From positions 4,574,520-4,638,519 of the forward strand of contig CM035355.1 of the NCBI GenBank assembly GCA_020137815.1: a DNA stretch of 64,000 nt, given 5' to 3'. Below are positions 45,883-56,258 of the stretch, one piece after another. Below the pieces are notes generated by a model. It was not told the origin of the DNA. It saw only the letters and a program-made list of their open reading frames with translations, and ran no database searches. The stretch is from Hormiphora californensis (Eukaryota; Ctenophora; Tentaculata; Cydippida; Pleurobrachiidae). Numbering within the stretch: the stretch's first letter is position 1; each line of letters starts with the position of its first letter. A program made the position numbers and the translations under genes.

Positions 45883-48800
45883 ATGTTGTTGGTATTTGTG
45901 GTAATTCTCTTAGCCTTGGCACTAGAAAGTGGAGCAACAGGTATTATTAAGTTACAACTATTATTATTAAGTTACAAATATTTGGGGGGGGTTCAACCTA
46001 AAAATTTCCATTTCCATTTGCCAAAATCCGGGTATCGATGGAAATTTTTAGAAATTTTTAGAAATTTTTAGAAGTTTTTAGAAATTTTTAGAAGTTTTTA
46101 GTACTAAAAATTTCCAAAAATTTCTAAAAATTTCCAAAAATTTCCATTAATTTCCAAAAATTTCTAAAAATTTCTAAAAATTTCCAAAAATTTCCATTGA
46201 CCAAGAAAAGAAAAATTAACAAAAACTTGAAAATATATAAACACAGTTGTCGAAGAACTGGTTCCTTTTCCTTACCTCTTGTGACAACTGAGCATCAATA
46301 AGTTATTGAATGATAGATAAGACATCGATATCATATATTTTTGGGCAATCCGTACAATTTCTTCAGAAATCATAGCTTCATTGGACAACTAAGGACGCGG
46401 ACGTCTCGAAAACTGATTTAAAAGTAAGTTACCAAATAGCACAAGATACCTTATGTACTTATATAAGGTGCTATTTGGTAACTTACTTTTAAATATTCCT
46501 TCGGACGGGTCCTTTTACCATGACTAATGCTTAATACCGTAGTAGATCAGGTTTCTTAGCATACAATATAGAAACTTAAACTCTTTTTTAAACTCGATAA
46601 GGGATATAGCGAGAATAAGTACTAACTTACTGTCGAAAACATGCATAGATTACCTGTCATTACCTTGGAATTGGGTTACCGACGAACTTATATAAACTTC
46701 TAAAAGTTTCTAAAAACTTCTAAAAATTTCTAAAAATTTCTAAAAACTTCTAAAAATTTCTAAAAATTTCCATTTAATAAAAACTTCCAAAAATTTCCAT
46801 TGTCCATAAATTTCTAAAAATTTCTAAAAATTTCTAAAAATTTCCAAAAAATTCTAAAAATTTCCAAAAATTTCCAAAAATTTCTAAAAATTTCTAAAAA
46901 TTTCCAAAATAAAATTTCCATTTGCCAAAAAAGTGGGTATCAATGGAAATTTTTAGGGTTGAACCCCCCCCAATATTTTGTGTTTTTTGGTAATACAAGC
47001 TCAAAACCACTATCCAAACCATCTTGGAATGACTGACGGTTGTAAAATTTCAGTTGATCTGTTCGTTTTGTCAAAAAAAAACCGGGCGAACCTACTGAAT
47101 ATCGAGTACTGACCCTGTTTGTTATCAGATCAGTGTGTTGATAAGATTCAGTATCCATCTGTTGCTGACAAGGTCAGCTATGCAATACAAGAGTACACAG
47201 GGAATGGAAGTTTTAACGAGTTCACTCTAGCATTCTGGTTCCGGTACGATGCGTGGCCGTCAAATGATTATGAATGCATCATGGGCTACTCAACAGGGGT
47301 TCCCGCCAGCCATTTAACAACACAAGATTTGAACGATGAATCCCTTGATGCGTGGTTTGTCAAATCAGACAAAAAACTGCGTGTTCACTATGCCAAGGAT
47401 AATAAAATTTGTAAGTTACATATTTTAAGATATTAGTGAGTAGAACGAAACATAATCAGAACTACTTAAATGCACAAGGCCAATATTAACACATATTTTT
47501 AAGTGACAACAACTACGATTTCACTTGGCACCTGGAACCACTACACGGTCACATTCAACACCAATTCTGGTGGCTTAAAGATCTACGAGAATGGTGTAAA
47601 AACAGTATCAAGGGACGATCTTGCTAGCTATCCGATTCTTAATGCGGGATACCAGGTTTTTGGTCAGGTAACTGAACTCCGTGGAATTATGAAGTGGCGG
47701 TTCAAGGCCCGCCGCACATTTCGGACCATAGTATCCGTGCAATCTAAGAACGTCTTATGGGGCCATAGGCCCACAATAGCGGGCTCACTCGAAACTTGCT
47801 TTTGCTGCTAGCTGGGCAGTGGGCACCCAAAACTATGGTGCACCAGTAACACGCAAAGTGGACCGCCACTTCTAAAGGAGACCGAGTATAAACTACCTTG
47901 AGTAATCTAGAACTGCCATAACGTGTCAACTTAACTATTTATTGATTCTAAACCTCCCTAGGATCAAGATAAACCAGGAGATCCAAGTTCATTTGACTCG
48001 GGACAGTCCTGTACGGGACAAGTCAAACAGCCATTCTTCTCAAGCGAAGCACTGAATTCGGACGAGGTAGCGTCGTTGTACATCACAGGAGTCCCTCCAA
48101 CCGGGAAGAACATGATTAACAGTCTTACTAGATACGGCGACATTGACATCTCATACACAATTTGTGGGAAAGGAGGTATGCCGTCTCTTTATCCTCTTGT
48201 TATTTTTACCCTGCCCGGCCGGGTGATCTTTTTAGCACGTGCACTAAAAAGATTATTCAGGGTTCAGAAATCACTAATCAGGAGTGCCGGTGCCCTGCAT
48301 TCTCCTGGTGAATCGTGAAACTCACTTTTTCTACAGTTCAGATACACCTTATAATCCTCCAAATCGTGCTTTGAACATAAAATTTATAGGGGCAATGTAA
48401 TTCCTTCACTAAATGATACTAATAGGTCCACCCTACCACCAAACGAAAGTTTACCAACCAACTCCATGGGGGGAGGTCCGATAATTGGCCTTAATTGACA
48501 CCTGTATTTTCAGCCTGAGGCCAAAACCATAAGTACCCTTGAAATAGGAGTAGAGACAAATCTGAGTGCACTAAAGTGATCAGCGTCCTCGCATTAGTGG
48601 GGGTAGGTGGTGGAATTAAGTCTCTATCTCATCTGGTTAATTAGATAATTGGATAATTAGATATGCGCATAACCGTATTTTGGCTATATGGCTATAGCCA
48701 CTTAGGAATGGTTTAGAGACGTTTCATTGGTGCCAATTTGTAGGCAAAGGCCAAGTTATGGGGGGTCGACGTCGGACTTTTAAGCTCTATCTTCAACCGT

Positions 48801-50946
48801 TTAGCCGTTATTTGGCTTTAAAGGTACTCAAAATGAGCAAAAAACGGTAAAAAGCCCGATTTTGAGCACCTTTAAAGCCAAATAACGGCTAAACGGTTGA
48901 AGATAGAGCTTAAAAGCCCGACGTCGACCCCCCATAACTTGGCCTTTGCCTACAAATTGGCACCGATGAAACGTCTCTAAACCATTCCTAAGTGGCTATA
49001 GCCATATAGCCAAAATACGGTTATGCGCATATCTAATTATCCAATTATCTAATTAACCAGATGAGATAGAGAAATAATTCCACCACTTACCCCCACTAAT
49101 GCGAGGACGCTGATCACTTTAGTGCCCTCAGATTTGTCTCTACTCCTATTTTAAGGGTACTTATGGTTTTGGCCTCAGGCTGAAAATACAGGTGTCAATT
49201 AAGGCCAATTATCGGACCTCCCCCCATGGAGTTGGTTGGTAAACTTCCGTTTGGTGGTAGGTGGGACCCATTAGCACCATTTAGTGAAGGAATTACATTG
49301 CCCCTATAAAAATCATGATTTTAACACTTTTATACGCGATTTGGGAGGATTATTATTTGCAGAATTGCCCAATGAAATCAGGTTTCTCCGCACGAAATAC
49401 TTCTACTTAAATGCATTATTATGGGGGTTAAGCAGCCTGGTGAGACTGAAATATAAATTTTCTCAGATTGGACAGCTGTAGAGCGGAATGAGAATATACC
49501 TATACCCTGGGACCTGGAGGGAACACCTATCCAGATAAAGACAGACTCTACAGAGGGCATCTATATGATGATGTACGGTAACGGAAGCAGCTTGATCGGT
49601 CATGTGATTGTGGAGTTCTCCTCCCCAATGAAGTATTTTATAGGCTACTGCACCAGCGACATCACAGACCTACCAGTTCAACCCCCGGTTGAAATGGATA
49701 AGATCTGGACGATCACTAAAACAAAGACCGCCTTCATAATCACATATAACAATGTGGAGGTGCTGAACTTTCTATTCGCGGAAAGCTCAAACAGCAGATG
49801 TGTTTCAAAGTGGGGTGGTAATGTTGTGGAGCAGATCTCGTTTGCCAGTGACACATCATCTGACTTCTACAGAGCAGGTAAGGGTCTATACTGTACCACA
49901 TTATTAAACTTCAAAGTTTGGGTGTTGGATTAGCGGAATTTTACGTTATTATTCTGTTGGGCTACACTTGGCATATCAATATCATATGATCATCAATATA
50001 TAATATGAACTCTCAACTCACGCCAATTACTATTTCAGCACCCGACTGTCCTGCCTTCACTGTTGAGGGATCAACACAAGAAAACGTGACTGCCTCACAA
50101 ACAGGGACGACTACCGTCATCGAATGTGCTGCCACCCATATCCTAGTGGGAAGTGCAACACTGATTTGTCAGGAGGATGGATATTGGTCAAGTGGTATAC
50201 CACAGTGCGATAAAATTGGTAAGTATAGAATTCACACTTCGATAGCTCAATTCACATGCCCTTATTTCTAGGGAATTTAAAATTAAGAATATATATTTCC
50301 ATTTTTTCACCAGAGTGTCCTGCCTTCACTGTTGAAGGATCAACACAAGAAGGTTCGACGGCAAAGGAAGTCGTGACCGGAATTACCGTCACCTGCAAGC
50401 ACAAGCATGTACTGATCGGTAACAGTGTTATAACCTGTCAAGACGATGGAGAGTGGAGTCACAGTGTTGAGTGCAGACGACTTGGTAAGTTTTCAACGGG
50501 TTGAAGGGGGTGACCTCGACCCATCCAATGACGGTACCGACTAGAATTACAGACGACCACAAAACGTCAAATAAAAGTATCAGGGTACTTTTGTTTAGCA
50601 GCGGACATTGTGCCAGAAGAATTTGTTGTGACAAACTAAATTTTATAATGTACAACTACAGTCGGACCCCGATTTACCGGAACCCCGATTTACCGGGAGG
50701 ATAAACTTCCCCCGATATGGGAAAATAACGGTATTTGACCCCGATATTCCGGGCACCCCGATTTAACGGGAAAAACCCTTTCCCCCGAGCATCCCGGTAA
50801 ATCGGGGTCCGACTGTACATAAATGTATGTACATTATAACGTGTAACTGGTTGATTGTATTGTTTCTGTGAGAGAGGGTCAGCGTGATACCAGACACTAC
50901 TGTTTTGCCGTTTTGGCATTGTTCACCAGACACCTCAATGAGGTAG
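45883..50946 (+). CDS. Secreted pentraxin/LamG-like protein with two sushi domains, 498 aa
   Basis: Exons are 45883-45940, 47129-47410, 47504-47667, 47962-48175, 49467-49877, 50039-50218, 50314-50484 and 50930-50946, all phase-1 or matched. Exon 1 is a signal peptide (MLLVFVVILLALALESGAT). Exons 2-4 form a jelly-roll domain of pentraxin/LamG type (FTLAFWFRYD, GTWNHYTVTF, KIYENGVK, YQVFGQDQD), although the classic pentraxin signature cysteine is missing. Exon 5 is a domain of about 137 aa that I cannot name (IPIPWDLEGTP, FIITYNNVEVLNF, ending SDFYRA). Exons 6 and 7 are each one sushi/CCP domain with four Cys and the CQEDGYW / CQDDGEW turn; they look like a recent duplication. The last exon (DTSMR, stop) is tentative. 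An extracellular recognition or adhesion role is likely. There is no transmembrane segment. Confidence 0.82.
45981..46972. mobile_element. Foldback element with AT satellite, intron 1
   Basis: Ends GGGGGGTTCAACC(C)TAAAAATTTC and the complement enclose about 990 bp. Both sides are filled with a 10-12-bp satellite (AAATTTCTAA/AAATTTTTAG), and the middle is unique sequence (46220-46670) with its own inverted repeat around AGTAAGTTACCAAATAGCAC. Flanks share ATATTT. A foldback element with expanded subterminal repeats is the best reading. Confidence 0.78.
48385..49309. mobile_element. Foldback element P5 in intron 4 of the sushi gene
   Basis: The 0.92-kb palindrome is centred near 48850. TTATAGGGGCAATGTAATTC at the left pairs with the right end, and the arms look almost identical throughout, with CTATAGCCACTTAGGAATGG shared with P4. 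There is no loop to speak of and no gene. Confidence 0.92.
50659..50815. mobile_element. MITE of the CAGTCGGACCCCGA family
   Basis: The 157-bp element has intact ends CAGTCGGACCCCGATTTACC and the complement, with TA flanks. It lies in the last intron of the sushi gene. Confidence 0.88.
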
Positions 50947-51702
50947 CTGTTTGATGCAGCTCACTGGAAAATAGGATCACACGGTGAGTTTTGCTACATG
51001 CTTCCATTGCGTTTGGAATAAATTGAGTTTAATTACATGGCAAAATTTGGTTTAGCAAATGATATACATATTGTATCTCACCCAGAAACATTACTGGGAC
51101 ACATTTATTATAATCACACACTTTTCCAACAGAAGTACCGTAGTGACGCACGGAAGGAGCCACGGATAAAATAAGGATTCGGGGAACGACGAGGGACCCT
51201 CCTTACCAAACCCACTACAGTACCATCTACATCATACCCATGCAATTCCATAGACTACCGAAATGCAAGAGAGCGCCTAAGAGCATTTAAATTTTTACTC
51301 ATTCTCAAGTTGAGCTGACACCTGAGAGCGTCTAGTAGTCTTTATCACTGGGACTGGTTTAGGGGCTATGGTGGAGGATTTCATGGTGGGTGGGGACTAG
51401 GGACTAGGGAATAGGGGGGGTTTAAATTAAACTTGGAAACAAAGACAGCAATTGAAATCCTTTTTAAGAAATATAAAGTTAGAATTGAATTGTGATAAAA
51501 AACATACAGATACAATAACTTAAAAAACATGTGGTTAAAATTATCCCTGGTTTGATATTTGATTTCGTTAAAAACAACTTGAAGGTCCATTGGCCCTCTA
51601 TGAAATAAACAATACAGTTCACTGTTTATTCAAATTGGACATTACCAATTTGGCACAGGTGAAATAAAAACAATTTGTGAGTCTTTCTCCATCACACCGC
51701 CT
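50947..51702. other. Between convergent genes; no gene seen
   Basis: AT-rich. Probably the 3' regions of the sushi gene and the Lys/Pro-rich gene. The stretch 51360-51420 has a G-rich GGGACTAGGGACTAGGGAAT run. Confidence 0.4.
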
Positions 51703-52392
51703 TTACTTTGCCAGCTGGAGATTCAGTACAGAAGAGTTCTTGCCAAGCTTGATGGACAGAGTTATTTCACCGGGCTTCGCTGATTCTTTCGATGGTTTCT
51801 TTCCTGATGCACCAGTTGTTTTCTTAGTGGAAGTTGCAGGTTTCTGGGCGGCAGGTTTTTTGGTGGCAACCACAAGGTTCTTTCCGGATGTTTTGCTCTT
51901 TGTAGCTGGGTTTGCAGGTTTTTTAGCCGGGGCTGATGGCTTTTTGGTCGGGGCTGTTTGCTTTTTGGCCGGGGCTGTTTGCTTTTTGGCCGGGCCTGTT
52001 TGCTTTTTGGCCGGGACTGCAGCTGATGGCTTTTTGGCCGGGACTGCAGCTGATGGCTTTTTAGTCGGGGCAGGTGGCTTTTTAGCCGTAGTACTAGGTT
52101 GAGTTTTTCTGGCTGGGACGAGAGATTTACTTTTGGCAGATGGAACTGAAGCTTCTCCGCCAGACGTTGAAATCGTTCTCTTCTTTGAAGCTGGCTTCTT
52201 ACCAGATGTGTTAGGTGCAGGTCTTTTCCGTTTACCTGAACCAGATGCAGATGCCGTCTCCAATACATGAACTGATTCAAATACGGTTCTCGAACCTTGA
52301 GCCATCATAACGCCAGGGCTTCCAAATGGGTCTCCACCTTGGAGATAAAGAAACCGGTCGTCCCTTTGATATCCTTGATATGAGTAGGCCAT
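51703..52392 (-). CDS. Lys/Pro/Ala-rich basic protein, 229 aa, intronless
   Basis: Not a known family to me. It starts MAYSYQGYQRDDRFLYLQGG. From about residue 55 it is strongly basic, with repeats KKPSAAVPAKK, KKQTAPAKK and KKPSAPAKK, like a histone H1 tail or other DNA/RNA-coating segment. The end, GEITLSIKLGKNSSVLNLQL then AK, resembles GCITVSVKTSDNNTVHIKIP then K in the neighbouring RRM gene (54496-55779). So the two share a C-terminal module. Nuclear localisation is likely from the basic runs. The composition makes a random frame unlikely, because the track is long, single-exon and has a conserved end. Confidence 0.68.
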   Translation of the reverse strand: MAYSYQGYQRDDRFLYLQGGDPFGSPGVMMAQGSRTVFESVHVLETASASGSGKRKRPAPNTSGKKPASKKRTISTSGGEASVPSAKSKSLVPARKTQPSTTAKKPPAPTKKPSAAVPAKKPSAAVPAKKQTGPAKKQTAPAKKQTAPTKKPSAPAKKPANPATKSKTSGKNLVVATKKPAAQKPATSTKKTTGASGKKPSKESAKPGEITLSIKLGKNSSVLNLQLAK

Positions 52393-52476
52393 GACTGCAC
52401 CTAGACAAGAAAATCGAGGGATTTAGATAACAAATTAGAGTGGAGGGGTGGTAATTTGTGATTTCTAGCAAATGAT

Positions 52477-52771
52477 TCATACAGAGGACTTTGCAAAAAC
52501 GGTTTAAAAATCAAATTTGATACAAAACCATACCATAAACCCCCCATAAACAATCCTACAAAAATACCGGTTAAAAAATAATATTCTTAGCACATTCAAA
52601 ACAAAATCAAAGTCAAATCAAAAGTATATTAAATCATACGGCCTTTTACTTAGGGATTTTAATATGGACAGTATTGTTGTCAGAAGTTTTGACCGAAACA
52701 GTAATACAACCTGAATTTTGCTTTCCGCTGTTTGAAGGGTTTCCTGATTTTTTAGACGGGTTTCCTGCCTT
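52477..52771. repeat. 295-bp duplicate of 54327-54621
   Basis: Essentially the same sequence as 54327-54621, covering the 3' untranslated part and last codons of the RRM gene. It breaks at GGGTTTCCTGCCTT. This is a recent segmental duplication about 1.85 kb apart. Confidence 0.9.
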
Positions 52772-52894
52772 GTTTGTTTGTTTGTTTGTACTTGCTGCGT
52801 CTGGCGAGTGACCTGCCCGAAAGTAGCGGCGGCCGCACCGAGCACGCTTATTAGGCGCCCCAGCACGTCCACCACTCCGCCGTAGCAAGGCCAC
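52646..52894 (-). pseudogene. 3' fragment of the RRM/Asn-rich gene with unrelated 5' part
   Basis: The last 45 codons match the end of 54496-55779 (KKSGNPSNSGKQNSGCITVS onward). The first 37 codons come from a different GC-rich sequence (GGRAGAPNKRARCGRRYF) with a (CAAA)n bridge. It has no RRM and no Asn-rich array. It is probably a chimeric fragment made by the 295-bp duplication; a short expressed peptide cannot be excluded. Confidence 0.55.
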
Positions 52895-52909
52895 CCACCA
52901 ATCAGTTTA

Positions 52910-53290
52910 TGCAGAGCATGTTACTTCAGACGCTCCAGGAAGACCGTGGTCAACCACTGGCGACGCCGAGCGGCGTGAGCCGCACGACGTCGACAGGGGT
53001 ATCACACTACTCCTGGCCTAAATCAATTCCTAAGGTTTATATTAAGCTGGAGCAGGTAACTTTTTGCCTTTGAGAGTGTCTTGAGTTTAGTTTAGTCTGG
53101 AACAGGGTAACGTTTTGCCGTTGAGAGTGTCTTGAGTTTAGTTTAGTCTGGAACAAGGTAACGATTTGCCTTTGAGTGTCTTGAGTTTGTTTTGTCTGGA
53201 ACAAGGTAACGTTTTGCCTTTGTGGTAGTCTTGAGATGTTTTGGAACAAGGTAGCAAGTCTTGGACTTGGTCTGGATCAAGGTAACGTTT
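52910..53290. repeat. Second copy of dispersed tandem repeat
   Basis: GCAGAGCATGTTACTTCAGA, then four or five units of about 55 bp built on GGAACAAGGTAACGTTTTGC and TTGAGTTTAGTTTAGTC. It is the same family as 3377-3630. Confidence 0.8.
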
Positions 53291-53724
53291 TTCATTGGGA
53301 GTACGGTCTGTCAACAGCGCTAGCTAAAGATACTAACTAAGAATAAGAATAGAATCTCTCAATGGCTACGATCATAATTTGGATACAACTGTACATAACA
53401 ACGGACTGACAAACTTACGACCTTGATGGATGTGATGGGTACCGTGACGTATTGGTGATGAGATGTGAAGTGTGTCCATTTTCAGTAGAGATTAAGATTA
53501 AAGACAATCAAACACAAATAAGGCATAGGACAGTACAAATGTAGAGTGTGAAATGTTCTAGAAGACAAGTCGGATAACATAGATAAGATCATTGATAATT
53601 GTTACACGCGATAAGCGACTTAGTGCACCAAAACACAAGGATTGTCGCTGTAGTGGGCTGTTTAGTAAACGCCTCTATTTAGGGAGGGTGGCTGGGGGGT
53701 GGGCGGGTGGGTTTTTCCGGGTAC
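53291..53724. other. No gene seen
   Basis: Unique sequence with no coding frame, between repeat blocks. Confidence 0.4.
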
Positions 53725-54326
53725 CTTTTCAGTGAAAATGGGCCATTTCTAAGCTTATCAGGGACACATTGGGCATTATCTAAGCTGTGTAGAGACCACT
53801 GGGGAGTAGGAGGAGGGCTGTGAGTGATTGTTGAATGTTAAAGGAAGAAACAGGTGACAAAATGTGGTGTTTGTACTGAGAGAACGAGAGCAACAGGAAA
53901 CGAGAAACGATCAGAGTGCAATGAGACTTCCGGGAAGTATGTCACGAAGTGGTAACCATGTGTACGGGCCTCCGCAAGCAACTTTAAAAGTGGACTTTTA
54001 AATAAAATGGAAATAAAATGCATCGCAAACTTCAAAAAATGACTTTTTTCGAAATTTTCGGGAAACTTTTTCAGTGAAAATGGGCCATTTCTAAGCTTAT
54101 CAGGGACACATTGGGCATTATCTAAGCTGTGTAGAGACCACTGGGGAGTAGGAGGAGGGCTGTGAGTGATTGTTGAATGTTAAAGGAAGAAACAGGTGAC
54201 AAAATGTGGTGTTTGTACTGAGAGAACGAGAGCAACAGGAAACGAGAAACGATCAGAGTGCAATGAGACTTCCGGGAAGTATGTCACGAAGTGGTAACCA
54301 TGTGTACGGGCCTCCGCAAGCAACTT
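53725..54326. repeat. Direct duplicate of about 260 bp
   Basis: 53725-53985 and 54068-54326 are near-identical (CAGTGAAAATGGGCCATTTC to CTCCGCAAGCAACTTT), separated by about 82 bp. The second copy runs directly into the 295-bp duplicate at 54327, so two duplication events are stacked. Confidence 0.9.
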
Positions 54327-54495
54327 TCATACAGAGGACTTTGCAAAAACGGTTTAAAAATCAAATTTGATACAAAACCATACCATAAACCCCCCATAAA
54401 CAATCCTACAAAAATACCGGTTAAAAAATAATATTCTTAGCACATTCAAAACAAAATCAAAGTCAAATCAAAAGTATATTAAATCATACGGCCTT

Positions 54496-55779
54496 TTACT
54501 TAGGGATTTTAATATGGACAGTATTGTTGTCAGAAGTTTTGACCGAAACAGTAATACAACCTGAATTTTGCTTTCCGCTGTTTGGGGGGTTTCCTGATTT
54601 TTTAGACGGGTTTCCTGCCTTCTTAGGAGGATTTCCAGGTTTATTGTTTGCAGAATTTCCAGGTTTATTGTTTGAAGAATTTCCCGGATTTTTAGGCGGA
54701 TTTCCAGGTTTTTTGTTAGCAGAATTTCCTGGATTATTGTTTGCAGAGTTTCCCGGATTTTTAGGCGTATTTCCAGATTTATTTCTTGCAGAATTTCCAG
54801 GTTTATTGTTTGAAGAATTTCCCGGATTTTTAGGCGGATTTCCAGGTTTTTTGTTAGCAGAATTTCCTGGATTATTGTTTGCAGAGTTTCCCGGATTTTT
54901 AGGCGTATTTCCAGATTTATTTCTTGCAGAATTTCCAGGTTTATTGTTTGAAGAATATCCCGGATTTTTAGGCGGATTTCCAGATTTATTGTTTGCAGAA
55001 TTTCCTGGATTATTGTTTGCAGAATTTCCCAGATTTTTGGGTGGATTTCCAGATTTATTGTTTGCAGAATTTCCAGATTTATTGTTTGAACAATTTCCCG
55101 GATTTTTAGGCGGATTTCCAGATTGAGTGTTTGCAGAATTTCCCGGATTTTTAGGCGGCTTTCCAGGTTTTTTATTAGCAGAATTTCCTGGGTTATTGTT
55201 TGCAGAATTTCCTGGATTTTTAGGCGGATTTCCAGATTTGTTGTTTGCAGAATTTCCAGATTTTATGTTTGCAGGTTTTCCAGGGTTATTGGAGTTTTTA
55301 TCAAGTTTCTTGTCTTGATTCACATGTTTCCCCTGATTATGTTTCTTTGCGGGGGTTGCGGGGCGTTGTTCACTTTGCTGGGGAGCATTAGGCGGAAACG
55401 GTTTAAACTCTCTCACCTGAACCGCAACATCATTCACCAGATATTTAGCCCCTTGACTAGCCATCGCTAAGACTTTCCTTGCTCCAGCTTCGTTCGCAAA
55501 GACAACAGAAGCAATCCTCTGACTAGCAAAAACTTCGACCCACAAGATTGCTCCGCAGTGAGAAAACGCAGCACGAACCCTGGCCTCAGTAGCAAACCCC
55601 GGTAAACCACTTACAAATATTTTTTGTTCTTGTTTTGGAGGTGGGGGTCTATTGCTTGAAGATGATCTGGGTGGACCTGGCCTCCCAGAACTTGAAAACA
55701 AAGTATTATTTTGTAGCATCACGTTCCCAGAGTTTCCTTTATGGATGATGGTGGTTTTGTTGCAGTAAGAAAATGCCAT
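54496..55779 (-). CDS. RRM protein with Asn/Gly/Pro repeats, 427 aa, intronless
   Basis: Residues about 50-125 are an RRM (IFVSGLPGFATEARVRAAFS, IASVVFANEAGARKVLAMAS), clearly paralogous to the RRM of 41759-43132, which shares ATEA.V.AAFSHCG and MA.QGA.Y.VN.V. Residues 170-395 are a low-complexity array of NPGNSANN, KPGNPPKNPG and SGNTPKNPG units, including a tandem pair of near-identical blocks of about 42 aa. The tail is GCITVSVKTSDNNTVHIKIP then K. RRM plus Asn-rich disorder is typical of RNA-granule proteins. RNA binding is likely; condensation is inference. There is no BTB domain. Confidence 0.82.
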   Translation of the reverse strand: MAFSYCNKTTIIHKGNSGNVMLQNNTLFSSSGRPGPPRSSSSNRPPPPKQEQKIFVSGLPGFATEARVRAAFSHCGAILWVEVFASQRIASVVFANEAGARKVLAMASQGAKYLVNDVAVQVREFKPFPPNAPQQSEQRPATPAKKHNQGKHVNQDKKLDKNSNNPGKPANIKSGNSANNKSGNPPKNPGNSANNNPGNSANKKPGKPPKNPGNSANTQSGNPPKNPGNCSNNKSGNSANNKSGNPPKNLGNSANNNPGNSANNKSGNPPKNPGYSSNNKPGNSARNKSGNTPKNPGNSANNNPGNSANKKPGNPPKNPGNSSNNKPGNSARNKSGNTPKNPGNSANNNPGNSANKKPGNPPKNPGNSSNNKPGNSANNKPGNPPKKAGNPSKKSGNPPNSGKQNSGCITVSVKTSDNNTVHIKIPK

Positions 55780-56258
55780 CCCTAAAGTGATAGGAAATAC
55801 GATTTCGGATGATATTGCTAGGATTTCCAGTAGGTTCTGAGTTCTGGGTGCTGTTAAGATTTAGAGGTGGGGCGTGGGCGCTGCCAAAAAAGTACCCTGC
55901 ATTGAAATGGATCTAACCTCTAACCAGAAAAACACTCAAAAATGCTCTCTGTTATGGGCAGAAATCTTGAATAAGTATTTCTGCATCGTAGGAAGCATCA
56001 CGCAGCTGCGAAAGCCAGCGAAGGAGAGAGACAAGCTCAAAACGGGAGCAAAAAAGTTCTGAAAAGGGGCTTCTTTTTTCAAACGACGCGATCTCATATC
56101 AGCATGTGGTTTTCAAGCGCGCGCACCGCTTTAGAGGAACAACTGCGCGGCAACATATTTGCGCGTGACAAATCGAACAGAAAATTCACAGCCGGGTTTT
56201 AACTTTTTTAATCAATTCTATGAAGTATTGAACAATAAAACAAATTTATAAACACACT
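55780..56258. other. No gene; fragment of the telomere-motif repeat
   Basis: 55870-55935 has CTGCCAAAAAAGTACCCTGC and TCTAACCTCTAACC, a relative of 8655-9295. The rest is AT-rich, covering the promoter of the RRM gene and the 3' end of CSN6. Confidence 0.45.

Noticed and set aside
51677-52102. Plus-strand 141-aa frame rich in Phe/Leu/Ala/Gly
   Set aside because: Antisense of the Lys/Pro/Ala-rich gene repeats.
54524-55470. Plus-strand frames with a repeated FPGFLGGFPG pattern
   Set aside because: Exact antisense of the Asn/Gly/Pro array of the RRM gene. The minus strand has the RRM and a start, so it is the coding strand.
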